The notes under the pieces were generated by a model, which saw only the letters and a list, made by a program, of their open reading frames with translations, did not search any database and was not told the origin of the DNA. From positions 1 through 12,035 of the forward strand of contig CALFTK010000031.1 of NCBI GenBank assembly GCA_937916465.1: a stretch of DNA of 12,035 nt, written 5' to 3'. The stretch's first letter is position 1; each line of letters starts with the position of its first letter. A program made the position numbers and the translations under genes. Shown here piece after piece: positions 1-6,844 of the stretch. This DNA comes from an uncultured Bacteroidales bacterium. Its GTDB lineage: Bacteria > Bacteroidota > Bacteroidia > Bacteroidales > Bacteroidaceae.

Positions 1-610
1 GGAAAGCATCGAAATACTCATCCAGCTGTTCCGGTGTCAGAAGAACATCGTTTGTGGTAAATGCCGAGTTGTTTCCGGCATGGCGAAGAACCCGATATTT
101 CGGATGTCCCTGAGCCACTACACGGTTTGCGATAGCAAAATATTTGTAGGTGGTACGGATGTCCTCATATTTTCCTTCTTCCGGAAAACGAACCATCTGA
201 AACAGTTCTCTTTTTACCAGTTTAGCCGGCATTCCGGTCTTAATTTTCTTTCGCTCAAAAAGCAACCTAAGTACCGTACCAGATTTTTTCCGCGAAAGGA
301 AGCGAAGGACAGCTGCATGTTCTGCAGACGCCGGGGCGGCAGAGGTCAGGAAGTACTGTGCAACCCCGTTTGCCCGAACCACTTTGAGATAACCTTTCTG
401 TTCGAGATTTTGGAGATGATATGATGTCGAACCACGAGAAGCAGAGACAGCTTCGATAATCTGTTTCTGACTGCTTCCGTTGTGTTCATGGAGAAAGGAA
501 AGGATTTTATCCGGGACTGGTGATGGGGTGCGGGATTTTGCAGAAGCAAAACGGAGGATGACAAAGAAGCCTAAGAGAGCATACAGTATTGGAGAGAAAA
601 ATATCAGCAT
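1..610 (-). CDS. Membrane-anchored winged-helix DNA-binding protein (archaeal-like, partial)
   Basis: I translated this frame by hand. It stays open for 203 codons from an ATG at 610 to the left edge and continues outside. Seen: a hydrophobic segment at residues 2-21 (LIFFSPILYALLGFFVILRF), a short basic/proline linker (SAKSRTPSPVP), then a winged-helix fold at about 34-92. The fold has ILSFLHEHNGSSQKQI, a recognition helix SRGSTSYHLQNLEQKGYL, and a wing ending GVAQYFL. A basic, less characteristic region follows (about 98-203). Known: one membrane segment followed by ArsR/MarR-like winged helices is common in euryarchaeal methanogens and unusual in Bacteroidota. Inference: a membrane-bound transcription regulator from a methanogen-like genome. 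The N-terminus is uncertain because upstream bases (611 on) are antisense to conserved GH30 codons. The apparent GGAG just before the ATG is part of those codons and should not be trusted. Base composition also differs from the rest of the window. Confidence 0.72.
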   Translation of the reverse strand, partial: MLIFFSPILYALLGFFVILRFASAKSRTPSPVPDKILSFLHEHNGSSQKQIIEAVSASRGSTSYHLQNLEQKGYLKVVRANGVAQYFLTSAAPASAEHAAVLRFLSRKKSGTVLRLLFERKKIKTGMPAKLVKRELFQMVRFPEEGKYEDIRTTYKYFAIANRVVAQGHPKYRVLRHAGNNSAFTTNDVLLTPEQLDEYFDAF

Positions 611-614
611 ATCT
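598..614. other. Probable chimeric or recombination junction
   Basis: Left of about 602 the plus-strand GH30 frame turns into unrelated sequence (E-S-I-Q-Y-W-R-E-K) with a stop at 572-574. Right of about 610 the minus-strand winged-helix frame runs into antisense of conserved GH30 codons (H-I-S-G-F-G-G-F-G). Both frames are plausible across 602-610, so the breakpoint sits in a few bases of ambiguous sequence. The GH30 has no signal peptide or N-terminal strand. This is best read as two genomes joined by the assembler. Confidence 0.75.
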
Positions 615-2497
615 CCGGTTTTGGCGGCTTTGGACCAAGCCCTTCGTGGTCTTATAACTGGATGAGTAATTCTGAAATAGACATGCTCTACGGTGACGGA
701 GAGAATCAACTGGGCTACAATATAATGCGCCTCTATATAGCCAACAGTTCCACAGGATGGAATCAGGCAGTAAATATGGCCAAAAGAGCAAAGAGTCACG
801 GAGCATTTCTGTTCGCTTCTCCATGGTCTCCGCCTGCCTCCTGGAAAGATAATAATGACAGCAATAACGGTGGCAAACTTTTGCCGGAATACTACGATGA
901 TTGGGCAGATTTTCTGAACAGATTTGTATTGTATATGAAAAATACAGGTGGTGTCGAGATTGATGCCATATCCATTCAAAATGAACCGGACTACAAGACA
1001 TCATACCAAAGTTGCGTATGGACAGGTGAAGAATTTGCCACATTCCTTAAGAAATATGGTTCAAAGATAAGTGCAAAGATTATAGCACCTGAAGGAGTGC
1101 ATTTTACTCACTCTCTTTCCGACCCTATACTGAATGACCCGGAAGCATGCGCCGAACTTGACATATTGGGTGGTCATTTCTATGGTTGGAATGGATCTCC
1201 ATATCCTCTTGCAATAGAAAAAGGTAAAGAGGTGTGGATGACAGAATTCCTTATCAATGAACGTCAGGAGAATAATGGTTATAACATAGATTGGAAAAAC
1301 GATGCATTCCTTTTTGCGCGCAGCATTAACGATGCAATGCTGGCAAATATGAGCGCATGGGTTCATTACTCTCTGAAAAGGTATTATGGCTGTATTGGCG
1401 ATGGCAATTTCGGTACAGTGAACGGTCAAATAACAAAGCGTGGATATATATTATCACACTATGCCAAATATGTAACAGGTACTACACGTATCAAACATTC
1501 GCTTAATGAATCTTCGGGTAAAATGACATCATCAGCCTATCTATCAGTTACAGGCGATAGTATTGTAGTGATGGTTATAAACCCTACATCAAGTTCATAT
1601 AGTATGGATTTCAACCTGCCGTTCTACACAAAAGGTGGTATGTCTGTTATTACTACTGAATCTGTAAATATGAAAAAAAACGCACTTGCTTATTCGGAAG
1701 AGACCTATATACCAAACATTGCGGTAGATGCATACAGTGTAAATACATATATATTTGTAAAGAGTGCTGACAGAGAAGTTGATTCAGAAGAAGAGACAGT
1801 TACCGTTGTCTATTCAGACAAATTTGAAAACAGTGGAGGTAAGGCTTGTATTCCCAATGGTTGGAAGATAGTTTATGAAGGAGGTACCCGTACAGCAGGA
1901 GAGTATTCTCTTGGCCCCCGACTCTTCTACTTTTCACCGGAAGGAGAGTTTACAACCGGTTTGTATTTCCGTGGCGACAACAACACTCGTGGTACTGCAA
2001 CATACGGTTCTTTAAGCGGCTACAAACTGAATCTTCAACCGGGAAAATATAAGTTGTCTTATTCTGCAATCGGTTGGAAAGCCACCGGTTCCATTACAGC
2101 AGCAATTATAAAGCCAAATGGAACTTCGTTGGTATCGAAACAGTTAAGTGTAAAAAGCCATTTAAATGGAAAAAGCGGTTCTTCAGTACGAATTACATCT
2201 GCTTCTGAATCGGAAATCAATTTCGAAATTACTGAAGCCGGTAATTATCAGTTGCGTTGGATACTACCACTATCAGGTGGCGGACTCTACGAAATGATAA
2301 TAGGCGATATATCGATAGTTAAGATTGAAGATACTACATCGGTTCAACCAACAGGCTATTTGACAGGTGACGATATTGTATCAGTACGCTATTACAATCT
2401 GAATGGTACTGAAATAGAGATGCCACAAAATGGTTTGTATATAGTTAAAACGACATATAGCAATGGTAAAACCCAAGTGAGAAAAGAGATTAAATAA
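602..2497 (+). CDS. GH30 glucuronoxylanase-like enzyme with beta-sandwich module and sorting tail (5' truncated)
   Basis: Likely endo-acting glucuronoxylanase (GH30, subfamily 8-like) cutting the xylan backbone near glucuronosyl branches. The family motif YQHISGFGGFG begins at 602, so the ATG at 662 is internal and the true start with its signal peptide is lost at the junction. Numbering from 662: FASPWSPPASW (51-61); acid/base E108 in IQNEP; GHFYG (171-175); nucleophile E195 in WMTEF; then KRYYGCIGDGNF and TKRGYILSHYAKY, the region where subfamily 8 enzymes bind glucuronate. The catalytic domain with its side beta-domain ends near 370. A beta-sandwich, carbohydrate-binding-like module spans about 382-556, and a Y-N-L-N-G sorting tail spans 573-611 (ends RKEIK). 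It is the first gene of an operon, 26 nt before the GH43. The substrate within GH30 is an inference; a different subfamily specificity is possible. Confidence 0.92.
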   Translation, partial: YQHISGFGGFGPSPSWSYNWMSNSEIDMLYGDGENQLGYNIMRLYIANSSTGWNQAVNMAKRAKSHGAFLFASPWSPPASWKDNNDSNNGGKLLPEYYDDWADFLNRFVLYMKNTGGVEIDAISIQNEPDYKTSYQSCVWTGEEFATFLKKYGSKISAKIIAPEGVHFTHSLSDPILNDPEACAELDILGGHFYGWNGSPYPLAIEKGKEVWMTEFLINERQENNGYNIDWKNDAFLFARSINDAMLANMSAWVHYSLKRYYGCIGDGNFGTVNGQITKRGYILSHYAKYVTGTTRIKHSLNESSGKMTSSAYLSVTGDSIVVMVINPTSSSYSMDFNLPFYTKGGMSVITTESVNMKKNALAYSEETYIPNIAVDAYSVNTYIFVKSADREVDSEEETVTVVYSDKFENSGGKACIPNGWKIVYEGGTRTAGEYSLGPRLFYFSPEGEFTTGLYFRGDNNTRGTATYGSLSGYKLNLQPGKYKLSYSAIGWKATGSITAAIIKPNGTSLVSKQLSVKSHLNGKSGSSVRITSASESEINFEITEAGNYQLRWILPLSGGGLYEMIIGDISIVKIEDTTSVQPTGYLTGDDIVSVRYYNLNGTEIEMPQNGLYIVKTTYSNGKTQVRKEIK

Positions 2498-2523
2498 CAT
2501 TATAAAATTAACAAAAACAGATT

Positions 2524-3879
2524 ATGAAAAAAAGTTTATTAACATTAGCTCTGTTTGCCTTAGTAGGCAATATGGCAGTAGCACAAAATCCGCTAATCAA
2601 GGATCATTTTAATGCCGATCCTTCAGCATTGGTAGTGGGAGATCGTGTTTATGTGTTCCCATCACACGACATTCCTGCACCATGGGATTATCCACGTAAG
2701 GACTGGTTCTGCATGGCAGACTACCATGTTTATTCATCAGACAACCTTGTAGATTGGGTTGATCATGGTATGATATTGGATCAGAAAGATGTTCCTTGGG
2801 GTAATCCGATTGGCTATTCCATGTGGGCACCCTGCTGTATCGAGAAGGATGGAAAATATTATTTCTACTTTCCTAACGCCTCTAAAACCGGAGGGTTTAC
2901 AGTAGGTGTAGCTATTGCTGATCATCCAGAAGGACCTTATGAAGTTGTGCCAGAACCTATTAAAGGTATCGGTGGTATCGACCCTTGTGTTCTTAAGGCA
3001 TCAGACGGTAACCACTATATTTTCTGGGGTGCAGGTCGTTGTGCAAAGCTTGCTGACAATATGATTGAACTTGCAGAAGATAATCCTGTAGAAACAGTGA
3101 AATGGGGTAATCGTGAAATGACAAATATAGGAGTGAACTGTCTTAGTGGTCTTCCAAGTCGTCAGGCAGAAGGACCATTCGCATTCGAACGCAATGGTTA
3201 CTATTACTTGACATATCCATACGTTAGAGAGGATACAGAGGTTCTCGGATACGCAATGAGTAAAAATCCTATGGGCCCATACGAATACAAAGGCCTCATT
3301 ATGGAAGAACATGAAAATGGTTGCTGGACAAACCACCATTCAATAATTGAATTCAAGGGCCAGTGGTACTTATTCTACCACCACAATGACTATTCACCAG
3401 ACTTTGACAAGAACCGTTCTATGAGAGTAGATAGCCTCTTCTTTAACGAAGACGGCACAATTGCCCTTGTAAAACCAACAGAACGTGGCGTAGGTATTAC
3501 AAATTCTAAGTCAGAAATCCACATTGACCGTTATTCAGAACTGAGCGCAAGCGGTGATTCAATTGCTTACTTAGACCTGGGTAACTACTTCAAGGGCTGG
3601 AAGACTGTATTCTACGAAAAGGGTGCATGGGCACAGTATAACACTGTACAGTTTGATAAAGCTCCTAAGAGCGTAAAGGTTCAGATTGTTCCTCCATCGG
3701 CAGGTACTCTTGAAATTCTTCAGGACGATAAGGTAATTGCAACTGTTAATGTACCAAAAGACCGTCAGGTTATAACTGAAACTGCAAAAGTAACAGGTGC
3801 TTCAAAGGGCTTACACAATATCAAGGTTCGTATGGCTTCAGAAGGCAAGGTACAGGTTGACTGGTTGACATTTGAATAA
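2524..3879 (+). CDS. GH43 arabinofuranosidase/xylosidase with C-terminal CBM6
   Basis: An inverting exo-glycosidase of family 43 (five-bladed beta-propeller), expected to remove arabinofuranose from arabinoxylan or xylose from xylo-oligosaccharides. Signal peptide 1-20 (MKKSLLTLALFALVGNMAVA) with Q21 following. Propeller about 22-330: catalytic base candidate D32 (NADPSALV), pKa-tuning D153 (GGIDPCVL), general acid E216 (QAEGPF), and N270-H272 (TNHHSI) near the active-site metal or water. YVFPSHDI, YHVYSSDNLVDW and SMWAPCC are typical GH43 strands. A CBM6-like domain fills about 335-451 (IAYLDLGNYFKGWKTV through VQVDWLTFE). There is no sorting tail, so a periplasmic site is likely. The leader is A-rich with no Shine-Dalgarno, as usual for Bacteroidota. 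It lies 26 nt after GH30 and 18 nt before GH97, so cotranscription is likely. Arabinofuranosidase versus xylosidase cannot be settled from sequence reading alone. Confidence 0.92.
   Translation: MKKSLLTLALFALVGNMAVAQNPLIKDHFNADPSALVVGDRVYVFPSHDIPAPWDYPRKDWFCMADYHVYSSDNLVDWVDHGMILDQKDVPWGNPIGYSMWAPCCIEKDGKYYFYFPNASKTGGFTVGVAIADHPEGPYEVVPEPIKGIGGIDPCVLKASDGNHYIFWGAGRCAKLADNMIELAEDNPVETVKWGNREMTNIGVNCLSGLPSRQAEGPFAFERNGYYYLTYPYVREDTEVLGYAMSKNPMGPYEYKGLIMEEHENGCWTNHHSIIEFKGQWYLFYHHNDYSPDFDKNRSMRVDSLFFNEDGTIALVKPTERGVGITNSKSEIHIDRYSELSASGDSIAYLDLGNYFKGWKTVFYEKGAWAQYNTVQFDKAPKSVKVQIVPPSAGTLEILQDDKVIATVNVPKDRQVITETAKVTGASKGLHNIKVRMASEGKVQVDWLTFE
2555..2570 (+). other. Small hairpin in the GH43 signal-peptide codons
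   Basis: TTGCCT and AGGCAA pair around the loop TAGT, giving a 6-bp stem about 32 nt into the gene. This could occur by chance. It is listed because a much stronger hairpin occupies the equivalent place in the next gene. Confidence 0.3.
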
Positions 3880-3897
3880 AAACAATAAGAGTTAACT

Positions 3898-5841
3898 ATG
3901 AAAAAAACTCTCATTATAGCAGGATTGATGGCACTATTTTGCCATCAATCTTTTGCTGCTGAATCTACAGTAAGCAGCCCGGATGGAAAATTGGTGGTAA
4001 CCGTATCAGATTCCGACGGTACACCTTCATATTCAGTTCAATATAACGGAAACGACTATCTTGTAGATTCTCCGTTAGGACTTGTTACAGATTTAGGCGA
4101 CTATTCTAAAGACCTGACTTTAAAAGCTACCAAAATAAATCAGGTTTCTGATAGTTATTCATTACCAAATCTGAAATTCAGTAATATAGAATACAATGCT
4201 AATCAAGGTGTCTTTACATTTGCCGATGCAAGAGGTAGAGATATTTACGATGTTGTTTTTAATGTTAGCAACAACGATATCGCATTTAAATATGTGATGG
4301 CTAAGCAGAATAAACTTTGCTGCGTGATATATGAAGAGAAGACAGGCTTCCGTTTTGTAGATGGAACCACCACATTCCTCTGTCCGCAGATGCGTCCTAA
4401 GACCGGTTTTGCCCGTACAGCACCAAGCTACGAAACAGGTTATACTCTGGATGCTCCAATGGGTGATAACGCAAATGGTTTAGGCTATACATTCCCCTGT
4501 CTGTTTAAGAACCAGGATAAAGGTTGGATTTTACTCTGCGAAACCGGTGTAAGCTCTGCTTATTGCGGTAGCCGTTTGGCAGGTGGTAATGGTTCACTTT
4601 ATACCATTGCATTCCCATTAGCAGATGAATTCAATGGAATAGGAAGCGTTACTCCGGGTATCAATGTTCCGGGTGAAACTCCTTGGCGTACCATTACAGT
4701 AGGCGAAACACTTAAACCTATTGTAGAGACCACTGTTATGTGGGACGTAGTAGAACCTCTTTACGAACCAAGCAAAGAGTATGTATATGGTAAGAGTGTA
4801 TGGAGTTGGATTATCCGTATGGATGCAAGCTGTAACTTTGACGAACAGAAAGAGTACATAGACTTTGCAGCTGAAATAGGTTACGAATACATTCTGATTG
4901 ATGCTCTTTGGGACAGCAACATAGGCTACGAAAAGATGGAAGAACTAGTTAAGTATGCCGATTCAAAAGGTGTTGGTGTATTCTTGTGGTACAACTCCAA
5001 TGGTTATTGGAACGATGCGCCTCAAGGTCCAAGAAACAAATTGCATACAAGCATAGCACGTCACAAAGAGATGAAGTGGCTTAAGAAAGTTGGTGTAAAG
5101 GGTATGAAGATAGACTTTATTGGAAGTGACAAACAGCAGACTATGCAACTTTACGAAGATATTCTTTGCGATGCAAACGAATATGGTCTTATGGTTGTAT
5201 TCCATGGTTGTACTCTGCCACGTGGTTGGGAACGTATGTATCCTAACTTTGCATCATCAGAAGCCGTTCTTGCCAGCGAAAACTTATCATTTGGACAGGG
5301 TGCTTGCGATAATGAATCATTTAACGCAACCATACATCCATTCATAAGAAACGCCGTTGCAGGTATGGAATTTGGTGGTAGCGCACTGAACAAACGCTAC
5401 AGCAAAGGTAATGACAGAGGTACATACAGACGCACATCCGATGTTTATGCATTGGCCACTGCAGTATTGTTCCAGAGCCCTATTCAGAACTTTGCAATTG
5501 CACCTAACAACCTTACCGATGCACCTGCATGGGCTATGGACTTTATGAAAAAAGTACCTACTACCTGGGACGATTTAGTCTTTATAGATGGTTATCCCGG
5601 CAAATACGTAATATTGGCTCGTAAAAGTGCTGGCAAATGGTACGTAACCGGTATCAATGCACAAAAGGAGACATTAAAGATAAAGACTACACTTCCTATG
5701 CTTGAAAGCGGAAGTTATGTAACACAATATTCCGACGACGAAAGTCTGAATGGTAGTGTAGAAAGAGTAAAGATTAACAGAAAGCAAGAAGTAACCTGGA
5801 CAATACCATACAATGGTGCCCAGCTTCTTGTAACAGAATAA
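3898..5841 (+). CDS. GH97 glycosidase, retaining type (alpha-galactosidase or beta-L-arabinopyranosidase-like)
   Basis: Signal peptide 1-20 (MKKTLIIAGLMALFCHQSFA). The N-terminal beta-sandwich typical of GH97 spans about 22-285 and begins with STVSSPDGKLVVTV. The (beta/alpha)8 barrel spans about 290-560 (SVWSWI, EYILIDALWD, VGVFLWYNS), and a C-terminal beta-domain ends at 647. Known: GH97 splits into inverting SusB-type alpha-glucosidases, which use a pair of Glu bases, and retaining enzymes, which use an Asp nucleophile. Here GVKGMKIDF places D406 at the nucleophile position, and E455 (SSEAVL) is the acid/base candidate (E461 is an alternative). That points to the retaining group, meaning alpha-galactosidase or beta-L-arabinopyranosidase rather than starch. 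The xylan-type neighbours fit removal of a galactose-like cap from arabinoxylan side chains. It lacks a sorting tail, so it is probably periplasmic. It is the last gene of the operon, with a terminator 16 nt after the stop. Confidence 0.94.
   Translation: MKKTLIIAGLMALFCHQSFAAESTVSSPDGKLVVTVSDSDGTPSYSVQYNGNDYLVDSPLGLVTDLGDYSKDLTLKATKINQVSDSYSLPNLKFSNIEYNANQGVFTFADARGRDIYDVVFNVSNNDIAFKYVMAKQNKLCCVIYEEKTGFRFVDGTTTFLCPQMRPKTGFARTAPSYETGYTLDAPMGDNANGLGYTFPCLFKNQDKGWILLCETGVSSAYCGSRLAGGNGSLYTIAFPLADEFNGIGSVTPGINVPGETPWRTITVGETLKPIVETTVMWDVVEPLYEPSKEYVYGKSVWSWIIRMDASCNFDEQKEYIDFAAEIGYEYILIDALWDSNIGYEKMEELVKYADSKGVGVFLWYNSNGYWNDAPQGPRNKLHTSIARHKEMKWLKKVGVKGMKIDFIGSDKQQTMQLYEDILCDANEYGLMVVFHGCTLPRGWERMYPNFASSEAVLASENLSFGQGACDNESFNATIHPFIRNAVAGMEFGGSALNKRYSKGNDRGTYRRTSDVYALATAVLFQSPIQNFAIAPNNLTDAPAWAMDFMKKVPTTWDDLVFIDGYPGKYVILARKSAGKWYVTGINAQKETLKIKTTLPMLESGSYVTQYSDDESLNGSVERVKINRKQEVTWTIPYNGAQLLVTE
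3923..3950 (+). promoter_or_regulatory. Perfect 11-bp hairpin inside the start of the GH97 gene
   Basis: GATTGATGGCA (3923-3933) and TGCCATCAATC (3940-3950) are exact reverse complements around the loop CTATTT, and TTTT follows at 3951-3954. The hairpin starts 26 nt into the gene, within the signal-peptide codons. The stem is strong for this AT-rich genome. A role in attenuation, translation pacing or processing is inference only. Confidence 0.45.
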
Positions 5842-5856
5842 TAATACTTACAACCT

Positions 5857-5905
5857 GTTAGAGGCTGATTGTTACATTATTTAACAGTCAGCCTCTTAAC
5901 TTTTT
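5857..5905 (+). terminator. Intrinsic terminator of the glycan operon
   Basis: A long inverted repeat has a left arm at 5857-5874 (GTTAGAGGCTGATTGTTA), loop CATTATT, and a right arm at 5882-5900 (TAACAGTCAGCCTCTTAAC). The stem has one bulged A and one T-G pair, and TTTTT follows. It sits 16 nt after the GH97 stop and separates the glycan operon from the sigma-factor operon. Confidence 0.88.
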
Positions 5906-5948
5906 CAACATTGCATTATATAAGTATCAGAAGAGCGACTATCAAAAG

Positions 5949-6521
5949 ATGAAAAAAACAGGTATTGACTACTCAGTTACAGATGATGTCATAGCGGAAA
6001 TGCTATGCAATGATAGTCGTGTAGAGCAGGCTTTGCGCCTGATAATGCAGAAATTCGGTGAGGCTCTATATTGGCATATACGCCGTATGGTAATAGTCCA
6101 CGATGATGCAGAAGATGTTTTACAAGAGACAATGGTTAATGTATTTAAGTACAGAAACACCTATTCAAAAGAGTATGCATTGTCTTCTTGGCTTTATAAG
6201 ATTGCAACAAACGAAAGCCTTAAACTGCTTAAAAACAGAGCAGCTTTAATGCAATCAGTTGATGATTTGGGTGATTCTTTGAAGAATAGTGTAAGTGCCG
6301 AAGCTACACCCAGTGCAGACAAAACCTTAATTCTGTTACAAGAAGCAATAGCATTGTTACCTATAAAACAGAAGACAGTTTTTAACCTGCGCTATTATGA
6401 TGAAATGAGTTATGAAGAGATTCATCAGATAACAGGCGACAGCATTAACACTCTGAAAACAAACTATCACTACGCTGTAAATAAGATTAAAGAGTATATA
6501 ACTGAACATTCGTTATTATGA
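5949..6521 (+). CDS. ECF-type RNA polymerase sigma factor
   Basis: A 190-residue extracytoplasmic-function sigma factor, which would direct RNA polymerase to a small stress or surface regulon. Seen: sigma region 2 at about 28-98, with the core-binding helix HDDAEDVLQETMVNVFKYR (51-69) and the promoter-melting stretch SSWLYKIATNESLKLLKN; a variable linker 100-125; sigma region 4 at about 128-185 with ALLPIKQKTVFNLRYYD and the helix-turn-helix SYEEIHQITGDSINTLKTNYHYA. Its stop overlaps the start of the next gene by 4 nt (ATGA), indicating translational coupling to a membrane protein that is probably its anti-sigma. There is no FecR-like gene and no TonB receptor next to it, so it is not the FecI-type glycan sensor common near Bacteroidota polysaccharide loci. 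I find no convincing TAnnTTTG promoter in the 43 nt between the upstream terminator and the ATG, which may mean it uses its own sigma-specific promoter. Confidence 0.92.
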   Translation: MKKTGIDYSVTDDVIAEMLCNDSRVEQALRLIMQKFGEALYWHIRRMVIVHDDAEDVLQETMVNVFKYRNTYSKEYALSSWLYKIATNESLKLLKNRAALMQSVDDLGDSLKNSVSAEATPSADKTLILLQEAIALLPIKQKTVFNLRYYDEMSYEEIHQITGDSINTLKTNYHYAVNKIKEYITEHSLL

Positions 6522-6844
6522 TTGATTTAGAAAAAATTGGTCGTCAAATGCCATACAGCATGCCCGACCACTTTATTGAAAACTTAACTGAAAGGGTTAT
6601 TGCCGAAGTTAAGATTCCGGCTAAAAAGAAACGCCCTATCTATCTCTACATAGCTGCAGCAGCGAGTGCGGCCGCTATGGTGCTATTGTTGTTAAATCCA
6701 TTTAATATTGGAACTATGGGAGTTCCCAACTATGAGAATATTTCAGAATGTAAAAGCATAGATGAAGTATTCCAGACAATGTCTGCCGATGATTTGGGAA
6801 TATATTCAATAATGACAAACTATTACGGAGAATCAACATTATGA
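6518..6844 (+). CDS. Small single-pass membrane protein, putative anti-sigma factor
   Basis: A 108-residue protein. The cytoplasmic N-terminus (1-40) contains QMPYSMPDHFIENLTERVI, a motif style (PY-x-x-P-x-x-F-x-x-x-L) that recurs in Bacteroidota proteins encoded just after ECF sigma genes. A single hydrophobic segment spans 41-60 (YIAAAASAAAMVLLLL), preceded by KKKR, which sets the N-terminus inside. A 48-residue periplasmic tail holds one Cys (C78) and acidic patches. Gene ends overlap 4 nt with both the sigma gene and the next gene, so the three are made together. Inference: it tethers and inhibits the ECF sigma factor. No ZAS-type His/Cys zinc motif is present, and the cytoplasmic part is very short for a classical anti-sigma domain, so the partner role rests mainly on gene order and topology. 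Confidence 0.68.
   Translation: MIDLEKIGRQMPYSMPDHFIENLTERVIAEVKIPAKKKRPIYLYIAAAASAAAMVLLLLNPFNIGTMGVPNYENISECKSIDEVFQTMSADDLGIYSIMTNYYGESTL

Noticed and set aside
80..424. Plus-strand 114-codon frame
   Set aside because: The opposite strand carries a coherent winged-helix protein over the same bases; this frame has no recognisable motif.
613..618. GGAG Shine-Dalgarno before the winged-helix ATG
   Set aside because: The spacing is only two bases, and those bases encode the conserved I-S-G of the GH30 on the other strand.
662..664. ATG as the real start of the GH30 gene
   Set aside because: Conserved family residues (YQHISGFGGFGPSPSWSYNW) are in frame before it, so this Met is internal and the gene is 5' truncated.
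507..1043. Minus-strand 178-codon frame
   Set aside because: It is antisense to GH30 catalytic codons and crosses the junction; its composition (many Cys, His, Ser) is that of a shadow frame.
3898..5841. SusB-type starch alpha-glucosidase
   Set aside because: An Asp at the nucleophile position (KIDF) and xylan-type neighbours point to the retaining branch of GH97.
5949..6844. FecI/FecR-type glycan-sensing pair
   Set aside because: The membrane protein is too short, has no FecR periplasmic domain, and no TonB receptor gene is adjacent.
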